A stretch of 10,167 bases of DNA from Ochromonadaceae sp. CCMP2298 (GCA_026770595.1 MU634793.1:1-10167); one strand, 5' to 3'; shown: positions 1 through 6,689, counted from the stretch's first letter. Notes: generated from the sequence alone by a model not told the origin. Translations and numbers: made by a program.

Positions 1-208
1 GAAAACGGATTATATGTCGCGTTTGGGGGAGGAGGGAAAGGACTGGGCGGGAATGGCAAGGACGTACCCCGACCTCAAAGGGATGCGGGTCCTGGTCTCG
101 CCCCACACCCTCAGCATGAACGGAATTCGGACAGTCACCGACGGTTATTCTGTCACCGACGGTAATTAGCGGGGGCACGCTCGTTGGGCTGAGTAACATC
201 AGTGCTGA
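1..208 (+). pseudogene. Broken 5' part of the fibre gene
   Basis: No single frame stays open here, yet protein-like text appears in pieces. From 14 a frame begins with ATG and runs about 51 codons to a TAG at 167-169; it contains two VTDG units encoded by a direct repeat of gtcaccgacggt (134-145 and 152-163). A second frame, open after a stop at 117, carries the text SGGTLVGLSNISAESGSFSN around 168-227, which resembles the N-terminal text of phage and giant-virus tail fibres. The third frame takes over at 209 as the main fibre frame. The simplest reading is one ancestral fibre N-terminus broken by at least one small indel. A glycine-rich frame at 1-70 could be yet another piece. Assembly error is an alternative. 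The true gene start probably lies at 14 or left of the window. Confidence 0.45.
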
Positions 209-2407
209 GTCGGGGTCCTTTTCGAATTTATCGTCGAAATCGAGGCCAACACAGCTGTCATTGCCACTAACGCTGCAGCCATCGCCGTCGCCGTAGCCGA
301 AGCCAACGCAAACGCCGCCGCCATTGCTACCAACACCACTTCCATCGCGTCCGCCGTCGCTGCCACCGCCGCCATCACTGTCGTTCTATCAAATCCAGTG
401 TCGCGACTGATCGCCCAAGACCCCAGTCTTCCTGGATCCAACACTCTGGTGGCCACTTCGATTTCCGCAAACCTCGGAGTCGCAGGGGTGACGACGCTCG
501 CCGACGTGCGGTGCGGGGATATGGTCATGGACACCGGGGCAGTCATCGTACAGGGGGGCATGAACTGGAATCTGCTCGGGAAAACCCAATGCACTACACT
601 CGAGGTGCTGGATCAATTGGTTCTCCCGTCGGATGTTGTGATTGCCGGGTCTAGACACACGGGAGATATCATTCTGGACAACGCGAGCATCCAGCAGACG
701 AATACACAAGGGGATGTCAATACGTTCACTGCCACCGACTTTTATTCGGGTACCGTGCGCGTCAGTAACGATCTCATCATGCTCGGTGGAAATGCGTCGC
801 TGACGAATGTAACGGTAACGGGCGCGTGTAGCTTGCCGGCGTTCACGTCTCCGTCCCTCAATGCCAAGATGAATCGATTGGGACCTATCACTTTTCAGGC
901 AACAAGCGCGTCCGACGGAGGAGCTTTGTATTTGGACTTTTGCAACCTCGGTGGCCACCCAGATTTTGATAGTCGAATATTCAGCAGCGGCGGATCAAGC
1001 GATTCGCCGGGTCAAGGCGACCTCCTGGTTAGGAGTACAACATTTACGGTTAGTGGCGAACTGGCCGGACCGACGATCACAGCGATTGGAGCAAGGGTCA
1101 CTGCGGTGGAATCTGATGTCGCGACCCTCCTGACGGCCGACACCACTTTTGGAACAAGGGTCACTGCGGTGGAAGATCAGATTCTCGAGTTGCAGGGGGG
1201 GTCCGGTGTGACCCAGGCGGCCCTAGACCTCAAGCTCAACGTATCGGACGTGCCCACACGAGCCACCCTTTCGATTGGTAATGTTGATAACACATCCGAC
1301 CTCGATAAGCCGCTGAGCTACGCGACACAGTTGGCTCTTGACAGTCTGAGACAGGACAACACAATGGCACTTGCTTTAGCCACCAGTGTCCTCTACGCTA
1401 ATTACGCTTCTGGGGAATTCACCCTACCCAGCTCCGCCCCTTACCCACCGGCCATTCAGATCGCCTTGTCATTCGTGGTCTACTCGAAATACAACAGAAT
1501 CGTGAAGGGTAGCTTTCCCATCGCGCTAAAAAAAGCATGGAATAACACGGGGGGCGATACCGTGTGGCATGCGACGGTGTCTTCAGTTCAGTATGAGATC
1601 CAAAAAAACGGCTATTTTTGGGACTCGGGGACTTGTGAAACGCCTGGGCTCCCTCGCTCCTTTACTGCTACGCGGACAGCAAACCCCACAAACTCGCCGC
1701 CTCTTGCGTCGAACATGTTCATCTGTAATGCGACCATGGTGTTCGTGCCCGAGGACTCGCTTACAAGAGAGACGTATGATGTGCTCCTCACCGTCACATA
1801 CACCAGCGAATTGACAGGGGCGACTGGCTCGATCGAAACACAGGAGGGTATATTACTAAATTCGACCGTGAGCGGGTTCGGCGGAGGAGGCAGTTCGACC
1901 AGCTTGACGAGCGGATTGCCTGGGTCAGGGTACACGACGCCGTTCTATAGTGAAGGTGCGAACGACTTCAACTTCCCCTATCCCGATTCGTATGTCGAGT
2001 TCAAATGCAACAGGGTCTTCTGTAATCAATTGTTTACGAAGCAGCTATGTGGTCCGCCGCCGGTTGGGTGCTGGCTGGTCGACGCGCCAGATTCCGAATT
2101 CAAATTGGACCGAATGTTTCCTGTCATTGCTTCGTTGACGAACGGTGGAAAGAGGGATACCCAGTGGATCGTTTTGCCTGGTTTCAAGTTGGTTTTGTTT
2201 TTCCTACCCGATTATGTCGTCGCACAACAGAAAGGTCCATGGGAGGGTGGATCATTTTACGATTCCCAGACAAGGACGCTGGACAACTCATCTAGGGCCA
2301 GCGTCATGGCACTCACGAGCCAATTGTTATATGGCTCTTCCGGCAAAGTCGGCTCTTGTCGACTGTTTTACAGCGGCGAAGAGATAACGTTGGCCACCTT
2401 TTCCTAA
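209..2407 (+). CDS. Fibre-like virion attachment protein (5' end uncertain)
   Basis: This frame is open from 209 to the TAA at 2405-2407. It has no ATG before 521; a GTG at 398 is the first alternative start, but codons 209-397 already carry fibre-like repeats, so I take the frame from its last upstream stop. Visible parts: alanine-rich 21-residue repeats (IATN at 260 and 323); a beta-rich region; a DFDSRIFSSGGSS segment near 965-1005 of the type seen in phage tail fibres; two copies of TRVTAVE-like text 63 bases apart (1088 and 1151), as expected of a trimeric coiled coil; and NVDNTSDLDKP (from 1280), a recurrent tail-fibre and giant-virus fibre motif. The last third is beta-rich with a glycine/serine linker (about 1880-1925), and its end (VLPGFKLVLFF, near 2173) might be a beta-gamma-crystallin-like domain. 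Inferred role: host attachment at the virion surface. Function is inferred from motif style only. Confidence 0.7.
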   Translation, partial: VGVLFEFIVEIEANTAVIATNAAAIAVAVAEANANAAAIATNTTSIASAVAATAAITVVLSNPVSRLIAQDPSLPGSNTLVATSISANLGVAGVTTLADVRCGDMVMDTGAVIVQGGMNWNLLGKTQCTTLEVLDQLVLPSDVVIAGSRHTGDIILDNASIQQTNTQGDVNTFTATDFYSGTVRVSNDLIMLGGNASLTNVTVTGACSLPAFTSPSLNAKMNRLGPITFQATSASDGGALYLDFCNLGGHPDFDSRIFSSGGSSDSPGQGDLLVRSTTFTVSGELAGPTITAIGARVTAVESDVATLLTADTTFGTRVTAVEDQILELQGGSGVTQAALDLKLNVSDVPTRATLSIGNVDNTSDLDKPLSYATQLALDSLRQDNTMALALATSVLYANYASGEFTLPSSAPYPPAIQIALSFVVYSKYNRIVKGSFPIALKKAWNNTGGDTVWHATVSSVQYEIQKNGYFWDSGTCETPGLPRSFTATRTANPTNSPPLASNMFICNATMVFVPEDSLTRETYDVLLTVTYTSELTGATGSIETQEGILLNSTVSGFGGGGSSTSLTSGLPGSGYTTPFYSEGANDFNFPYPDSYVEFKCNRVFCNQLFTKQLCGPPPVGCWLVDAPDSEFKLDRMFPVIASLTNGGKRDTQWIVLPGFKLVLFFLPDYVVAQQKGPWEGGSFYDSQTRTLDNSSRASVMALTSQLLYGSSGKVGSCRLFYSGEEITLATFS

Positions 2408-2985
2408 TTGGTCACGACCCGTAACTTGAACACCTGGTGAGGGAACCGCCGCGGGTTCGGATTATCTGGTGTCGGGTGGACTGTAACGCCTGGGCCACTC
2501 GCACCTGTCAATGTAAGTCGGAACCGAAGCTGGATGGTATCATCGATCAGACGAATTCGCTGAGGGGCGCTTTTGATGCTCTTGTCGTTAGGCACTGAAG
2601 TGGGGAAATTAGCAGTGGACACATCCTTGCGCGTTGCTACATATCGCGCATCACTGACAGTGTCACAGCTTCGCCACTCGGGGGTACTCGGGTTGTGTCC
2701 ACTGATGAATAGACAACTTGACCGTTGATGCATGGTGGTTAACCCTTCGGCGTTATAGTAAACGGTCCATGCCACCATTTCGAGCGTTGCTTCGGGGTTC
2801 GCGCGCCAGGCAGTTTCGCCGATGAGCCGACGGAGAGGGATATTTGCGAAGGTCATGTCAGTGCGCCATACATTTATACGACCAAACTGATTGTCGATGT
2901 CACTAGTCGTATTTAGGTTAGCAAGCAGTGGGTCCTGAAGGCTGAGATCGTTGCTTCGAAGGAGGAGTTCGCACAAAACGACCAT
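2404..2985 (-). CDS. Small beta-rich virion protein candidate, paralogue 1
   Basis: A 193-residue protein starting at ATG (2985). It is clearly a paralogue of the next gene: shared landmarks are LLLRSND near the N-terminus, FGRIN...R.DMT, PLRRLIGE, SGHNP..PEWRS and a C-terminal FPHQVFKL strand. There is no signal peptide or membrane segment. From memory, the order of these motifs (DMT..PLR..GE, SG.NP, PH.VF.F) resembles small single jelly-roll minor capsid or penton-type proteins of polinton-like viruses and mesomimivirus relatives; I could not verify this. Position next to a packaging ATPase and a fibre gene fits a virion role. Its stop overlaps the fibre stop by 4 bases (ctaa, 2404-2407), and only 17 bases separate it from the upstream paralogue, so the two are probably expressed together. 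Confidence 0.62.
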   Translation of the reverse strand: MVVLCELLLRSNDLSLQDPLLANLNTTSDIDNQFGRINVWRTDMTFANIPLRRLIGETAWRANPEATLEMVAWTVYYNAEGLTTMHQRSSCLFISGHNPSTPEWRSCDTVSDARYVATRKDVSTANFPTSVPNDKSIKSAPQRIRLIDDTIQLRFRLTLTGASGPGVTVHPTPDNPNPRRFPHQVFKLRVVTN

Positions 2986-3002
2986 TTACATAGAGGCAGA
3001 CA

Positions 3003-3581
3003 CTAGTCGTCCTCGGTGTAGAGCTGGAACATGAACACGGAATGGGGGTACGAAATCCGGTGAGGAGCTGCAGATACCGGCAAGACAGTCGTCGCGGGAC
3101 CACTTGCCGACAGAAGAGTGAAACGCAATCTGAGGTCCAGATAATCGCTGCTAAGGGCGATCCTTTGGTCAGCATACTCCAGTGACTTTTCATCACCGAC
3201 CGTCTGATTGGCCAGATTGCTGTCCTTCCTGCAACACAGGTAACAGACATCCGACTGCGTATTGCTGCTTCTCCATTCGAGATTGACGGGATTGTGGCCA
3301 GAAAGGAAAACGGCAACGGCGCGTTCGGGATTCGCAGTCATCGTCGTCTGCGTATAAAAACTGAACTGAACGCACTTCATTACAAGGGTCCGATGGTTTG
3401 CCCAGACCTCCTCGCCAACGATTTTCCGCAGCGGGACACTACTATAAGTCATATCTGACCGAAAATCGTTGATGGTGCCAAAACGGTTACTCGCAGGAGG
3501 GGCATCGACATCCGTGTCGAGGTCGGGTTGACGAGCTATATCGTTGCTTCGAAGAAGGAGACTGCCCACGAGTTTTCCCAT
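3003..3581 (-). CDS. Small beta-rich virion protein candidate, paralogue 2
   Basis: A 192-residue protein. The frame stays open upstream to 3785, but that part lies antisense to the ATPase; I choose the ATG at 3581 because the product MGKLVGSLLLRSND then lines up with MVVLCELLLRSND of its paralogue and gives nearly the same length. Shared features include NRFGTIN..R.DMT, PLRKIVGEEVW, FLSGHNP..LEWRSSNT.SD and YPHSVFMFQLY at the C-terminus. It has a CYLCC cysteine cluster that the paralogue lacks. The predicted role is a capsid or vertex component with a single jelly-roll fold, which is inference from motif resemblance and from gene context. Its ATG lies 18 bases from the ATG of the divergent ATPase gene. 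Confidence 0.62.
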   Translation of the reverse strand: MGKLVGSLLLRSNDIARQPDLDTDVDAPPASNRFGTINDFRSDMTYSSVPLRKIVGEEVWANHRTLVMKCVQFSFYTQTTMTANPERAVAVFLSGHNPVNLEWRSSNTQSDVCYLCCRKDSNLANQTVGDEKSLEYADQRIALSSDYLDLRLRFTLLSASGPATTVLPVSAAPHRISYPHSVFMFQLYTEDD

Positions 3582-3599
3582 CTTTGTATTAGAGTAAAC

Positions 3600-4328
3600 A
3601 TGAGCTCCTTCGTCGCGGAATCTGTGAAGGCCCCGACCCTGGGGAGGAGAGTGAAGATGATGTGCGACGAACCACTGAGCGAATCGATGAAGGAGTTTCC
3701 AGTACTGGAACGATGCTTCAATTATGCAAGTACGACGTTGATCATTGGAGGCATGGGAAGTGGCAAAAGTACGCTCTTGCTCCAAATGCTCACCTCTTTC
3801 TGGAAGAAGGACTTTTGCTACATCTATGTGTGTGCCCCTGCCTCCTCGCTCGCCAGCATCAAGAAGAGTCCTTTACACGTGCTTCCAGAAGATCAGTTTT
3901 ACGACGGGTTGACACCGGAGACAGCGGCCGATATCCTCCAGCGCGTAAGGGAAAACTCGAAACACGGGAGGCGGTCGCTCGTTATTTTCGACGATGTGCA
4001 GAGCGGACTGAAAGATCCCGATACGGCCAGAAGCGTGCTGGACCTCATTGGGAACATGCGTCACAGTGGGTCGAGTATCGTCATCCTCTTGCAAAATTAC
4101 ACGAAATGCGAGAAGAGCGTCCGGAGCATCGCTACAAATATTCTACTGTTCTCAGCAAGCAAGGCCCAATTACTCGCAATCCACGAAGAGCACCTATCGA
4201 TGCATAAACGAACGTGGGAAGACATCACACACGAGTCGTTCTCTGTCCCAAGGACCTTCCTGCTCTATCACACCCCGTCTCTCCGGTTATTTCGGAATTT
4301 CGACACCGAGATCACGTACAAGACCTGA
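3600..4328 (+). CDS. A32-like genome-packaging ATPase (FtsK-HerA superfamily)
   Basis: A 242-residue P-loop ATPase expected to drive viral DNA into preformed capsids. Walker A is GGMGSGKST with the catalytic lysine at residue 56; Walker B is LVIFDDV with acidic residues 131-132; the following RHSGSSIVILLQNY segment (about 154-167) matches the conserved RH..S...Q region of poxvirus A32-type packaging ATPases, with Gln165 in the sensor position; SIATNILLF follows. Length agrees with the 220-270 residues usual in virophages and polinton-like viruses. The frame extends 24 codons further upstream to 3528, but I choose the ATG at 3600 because the upstream part is antisense to the neighbouring capsid-type gene and is not family-like. 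This is the firmest identification in the window and the best marker that the block is viral. Confidence 0.92.
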   Translation: MSSFVAESVKAPTLGRRVKMMCDEPLSESMKEFPVLERCFNYASTTLIIGGMGSGKSTLLLQMLTSFWKKDFCYIYVCAPASSLASIKKSPLHVLPEDQFYDGLTPETAADILQRVRENSKHGRRSLVIFDDVQSGLKDPDTARSVLDLIGNMRHSGSSIVILLQNYTKCEKSVRSIATNILLFSASKAQLLAIHEEHLSMHKRTWEDITHESFSVPRTFLLYHTPSLRLFRNFDTEITYKT

Positions 4329-4337
4329 TGTTTTCGT

Positions 4338-4345
4338 CTATATAA
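4338..4345 (+). promoter_or_regulatory. TATA-like box CTATATAA before the 4353 gene
   Basis: CTATATAA followed by an A run lies 7 bases upstream of the ATG at 4353, in the 24-base gap after the ATPase stop. The same octamer occurs 11 bases upstream of the ATG at 5876 on the other strand. The close spacing to the ATG would imply a very short leader. The TCTA core recalls AT-rich late promoters of giant viruses and mavirus, but that link is only a suggestion. Confidence 0.45.
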
Positions 4346-4352
4346 AAAAGCA

Positions 4353-4715
4353 ATGGGGTTTTTCCACGCCGTCACTCGAGGCTTCAATAAAGTCAACACA
4401 GGCGCAACAAAGGCGTTCGGCAAACTTGAGACGGGAAGTAAAAAGGCGTTCGGTAAACTAGACCACGTAGCATCCGTTGTTGCTGGGGGCGTCGCACAGG
4501 CGGCGGACAAGGTACTGGTCGTCGCCAAGAAGAGCGGCAACGTGCTTGAAAAGGTCGGGGCAGCCGTGAGCATGATAAACCCGGTCGTGGGAGCTGGGAT
4601 CATGAGCGCAGGCGCCGGTGCGAAAATGCTTTCGAACCAAGCAAGGACGACTGGGAAAGCGATCGTAGGAGCAGCGAAGGTGGCCAAAGGTGACATAGAG
4701 GCTTCATTCGCTTGA
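4353..4715 (+). CDS. Small amphipathic, Gly/Ala-rich protein (possible membrane-active virion protein)
   Basis: A 120-residue basic protein with no cysteine and no tryptophan. The N-terminal third has a short tandem repeat, TKAFGKLETG then SKKAFGKLDH (about residues 19-38). Residues 39-110 are rich in Ala, Val and Gly with regularly spaced Lys, as expected of amphipathic helices, and the stretch AAVSMINPVVGAGIMSAGAG (about 70-89) could lie in or on a membrane. It sits between the packaging ATPase and a charged protein. Adintoviruses and adenoviruses encode small membrane-active virion proteins (protein VI type) in similar company, and this is the nearest analogue I can suggest; there is no sequence-level proof. 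A TATA-like box lies immediately upstream. Confidence 0.6.
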   Translation: MGFFHAVTRGFNKVNTGATKAFGKLETGSKKAFGKLDHVASVVAGGVAQAADKVLVVAKKSGNVLEKVGAAVSMINPVVGAGIMSAGAGAKMLSNQARTTGKAIVGAAKVAKGDIEASFA

Positions 4716-4743
4716 TTGCGTTGTTTTCATAGTGTAAGCACAA

Positions 4744-5148
4744 ATGACAGACACCGACGACTCCGACTCTGAACTTCAAGCGAAAGTGGTGAGCATGGTG
4801 CTTGCCGAGCCGAAGAAACGGGCGGCGAGGAAGGCAAAGGCACCTGTATCGCCAATTGAGCCTCCCCTCAAAGCAGACAACCTCAAGCTGGCGCGCGCAA
4901 AAAAGTCGGAACTGGTAGCAGCCAAGAAGGCAGCGAGTTCCGTGGTTGACAGCGAGCTTGTGGAAGTGCGGCGACGCATCGAGGAAGAGGAGAAAGCCAA
5001 GATGGTCGCTAAAGTGCGCAAGGAGATACGGGCGGCGTCGAGGCGCGCGCGAGAGAGAGCCGTCGTCGTGGAGGAGGAGGAGGGGGAGGACCCTCTCCTT
5101 CCGACCAGTCTTCCCCCTGTGCGTGTATGTGGCTACCGATTCGTCTAG
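4744..5148 (+). CDS. Highly charged coiled-coil protein, unknown function
   Basis: A 134-residue protein starting at ATG 28 bases after the previous gene. The N-terminus is acidic (MTDTDDSDSE), followed by a basic Lys/Ala-rich part (KKRAARKAKAP), then a long heptad-like charged helix (about residues 70-110: RRRIEEEEKAKM and RKEIRAASRRARER) and a glutamate cluster (EEEEGED) before a short hydrophobic tail ending CGYRFV. It may bind DNA or act as a virion assembly or core protein, but I do not recognise a family. Its stop codon overlaps that of the convergent gene in a 4-base palindrome, ctag (5145-5148). Confidence 0.6.
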   Translation: MTDTDDSDSELQAKVVSMVLAEPKKRAARKAKAPVSPIEPPLKADNLKLARAKKSELVAAKKAASSVVDSELVEVRRRIEEEEKAKMVAKVRKEIRAASRRARERAVVVEEEEGEDPLLPTSLPPVRVCGYRFV

Positions 5149-5876
5149 AGACCATGTTTCTGGCGCCAGCGCCACTCGACGCCGACAGCCGTCAATTCCT
5201 GACCAGTTCGAGCAACCATTCGGAGCGCCATGAAACTGGCAGTATGCTGGGCTGATGATCTATGTCCATCGGCGTCGATTTCAGCCCTCGAGTGCTTTTG
5301 TTCGCAACCTGGGCAACGAAGCACGCCCCCGCGTGTACTGAACGAAGCATTGAAGGAGGGTAGCTGCGCCGGAGGAACCCAGGCAAACGCTTGCGCAGGT
5401 GACCCGGTTGCACCCCCTGCGTAATTAGGCCCATACGAGTGGAACGCTCCAGGGAGCAGTCCCAGACCGCGCGATTGGGCGTAAATATCCGTCATGTCGA
5501 CCAGGGGACTAGATGACGGAGGTCCCTTCTCCCCAGACACAGGCGCGGACCACGAGGATGCTCTTGTCAACGCGACCGGTGTACGAGCGATCGCGGCATC
5601 GGCTGCCCTTGCTGCGGCGACTGCGCGAGACACCGCCCCGACGATGGGAGAGGGCGGAGGCGCGACAGCCGATGCCGCGAGGGCTATGTTGCCCGAGCTG
5701 AAGTAATTGCTACGAAAGTTCGCGAATGCATTGGTATCGAGACCACCGCTCGCCCCTCCACGTGCGAGCGAAGGAGGCGGTGGTGCCGAGGGGCGACGGG
5801 GGCGACGACGGCGACGAGGGACAGGTGCATGCACGATAACGTTGACTTTCTGTGACACTCGAACGTTAGGAGGCAT
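5145..5876 (-). CDS. Arg/Pro-rich protein with C2H2-like zinc finger (core-protein candidate)
   Basis: A 243-residue protein from the ATG at 5876. The frame is open back to 5969, but that part overlaps the divergent gene, and a TATA-like box sits between 5876 and 5914, so the inner ATG is preferred. Residues 20-29 are PRRRRRPRRP, a nucleic-acid-binding or nuclear-localisation type tract, followed by a proline run and an Ala/Ser/Gly/Pro-rich disordered middle. Near the C-terminus, C188-x2-C191-x13-H205-x5-H211 fits a C2H2 zinc-finger pattern. The combination suggests a DNA-binding protein, either a virion core protein by analogy with arginine-rich adenovirus core proteins, or a regulator. No family was recognised. 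Confidence 0.6.
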   Translation of the reverse strand: MPPNVRVSQKVNVIVHAPVPRRRRRPRRPSAPPPPSLARGGASGGLDTNAFANFRSNYFSSGNIALAASAVAPPPSPIVGAVSRAVAAARAADAAIARTPVALTRASSWSAPVSGEKGPPSSSPLVDMTDIYAQSRGLGLLPGAFHSYGPNYAGGATGSPAQAFAWVPPAQLPSFNASFSTRGGVLRCPGCEQKHSRAEIDADGHRSSAQHTASFMALRMVARTGQELTAVGVEWRWRQKHGL

Positions 5877-5887
5877 CGTCTTCTTTC

Positions 5888-5895
5888 TTATATAG
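5888..5895 (-). promoter_or_regulatory. TATA-like box in the divergent 5877-5914 gap
   Basis: On the minus strand this reads CTATATAA, identical to the octamer upstream of 4353, and lies 11 bases before the ATG at 5876. The gap between the two divergent ATGs is only 38 bases, and because the core TATATA is palindromic it could serve the plus-strand gene at 5915 as well. Confidence 0.45.
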
Positions 5896-5914
5896 TAACA
5901 AAAAAATTCCAAGC

Positions 5915-6307
5915 ATGTCCGAACCTTATGCATCTGGTCTGTCAATAATAAAGCTAAAGGGCAAGGCACGCGTCGCCGAGAAAAACAAGACCATCACGCA
6001 ACTGATCGTCGCCAAGATCGCGGGCATCAACCTTGGCGACATCCTAGATCCAAGTCTCATCCAATCGGTCGCGACGTGCATCGAAGCCGCTCACGGGAAA
6101 CGCAACCGAAAAAACAAGATCGATAAACTCGAAATACTGCTCGACGTCTTGGCGGTTGTGAAGAGGAGTACCCTCACGTCGACCGAAAGAACGACCGTGA
6201 CAGCGCTGCTCGAATTCATTCTCAAGTGCGGGCTGGTCAAGGGGGCACCGCTCGGTCGGCTCGTCGCCAAGAATTTCTGGATATTCGCGAAAAAAACACT
6301 AATCTGA
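5915..6307 (+). CDS. Small helical protein, unknown function
   Basis: A 130-residue, mostly alpha-helical protein rich in Ile, Leu, Val and Lys, beginning MSEPYASGLS. Visible text includes ITQLIVAKIAGINLGDIL, a polar KRNRKNKIDKLEILLDVL segment and LLEFILKCGLVKG near the C-terminus. No transmembrane segment is certain. It vaguely recalls small holin-like or helical proteins of algal viruses, which I cannot confirm. The frame ends just after an A7 run (6290-6296) with TGA at 6305. The adjacent -1 frame continues to a TAA at 6412-6414 that overlaps the stop of the next gene, so the original protein may have been about 36 residues longer. Confidence 0.6.
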   Translation: MSEPYASGLSIIKLKGKARVAEKNKTITQLIVAKIAGINLGDILDPSLIQSVATCIEAAHGKRNRKNKIDKLEILLDVLAVVKRSTLTSTERTTVTALLEFILKCGLVKGAPLGRLVAKNFWIFAKKTLI

Positions 6308-6410
6308 GCGTCTTGACGCACCAAGGCAAGAACGAAGCACTGCAGCAGGTGCTTCTGAGACTCGGGCTTCGGCGTCTCACTCGGATGCTGATCCTGTCAC
6401 TGATCATCGG

Positions 6411-6689
6411 TTAAAGAAAGGCTCGTGATGCCCTGCGTGCCTCCCGCGCGGTCTCGGCTTCCATCTCCTTTACGTATTCCGAAAACGCCTGCCGTTCGTT
6501 CTCGGCTTCCTGATTGGCATAAAACCGTTCGGCTGCATCCTCCCACGCCTCCTCGGCAGCCTCCTCCTGGGCCGCCACCTGAGCACGGTGAGTGAATTCG
6601 GCATGGATGAGCCACGCCGTCGGGGAGCGGGTATAATAGAAAACACGACGGAGAAGGTCGGAAGGGAGGCAATCTAGATTACCGAGCAT
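6411..6689 (-). CDS. Small F-box-like protein with charged helical tail
   Basis: A 92-residue protein. The N-terminal LDCLPSDLLRRVFYYT..P.AW (about residues 5-26) fits the start of an F-box (leucine-proline, then alternating hydrophobic positions, then a tryptophan), which in eukaryotes and their viruses recruits Skp1/cullin ubiquitin ligases. The remaining two thirds are Ala/Glu-rich helix (AAQEEAAEEAWEDAAERF and later EMEAETAREARRASRA). If the F-box reading is right, the product could redirect host protein degradation; the motif is short and the match is by eye. It lies in tandem with the next minus-strand gene, 45 bases apart. Confidence 0.5.
   Translation of the reverse strand: MLGNLDCLPSDLLRRVFYYTRSPTAWLIHAEFTHRAQVAAQEEAAEEAWEDAAERFYANQEAENERQAFSEYVKEMEAETAREARRASRAFL

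Noticed and set aside
389-958. 189-codon minus-strand frame opposite the fibre gene
   Set aside because: It is a shadow of the fibre frame; its text has no family character and the plus strand carries recognisable fibre motifs.
3528-3599. Upstream extension of the ATPase frame
   Set aside because: It is antisense to the paralogue 2 coding region, and the ATG at 3600 gives a family-typical N-terminus.
3582-3785. Upstream extension of the paralogue 2 frame (260-residue version)
   Set aside because: It lies antisense to the ATPase start, and the paralogue lines up with the ATG at 3581.
4600-5175. 191-codon minus-strand frame across 4600-5175
   Set aside because: It is antisense to two better supported plus-strand genes and consists of low-complexity Leu/Ser/Arg text.
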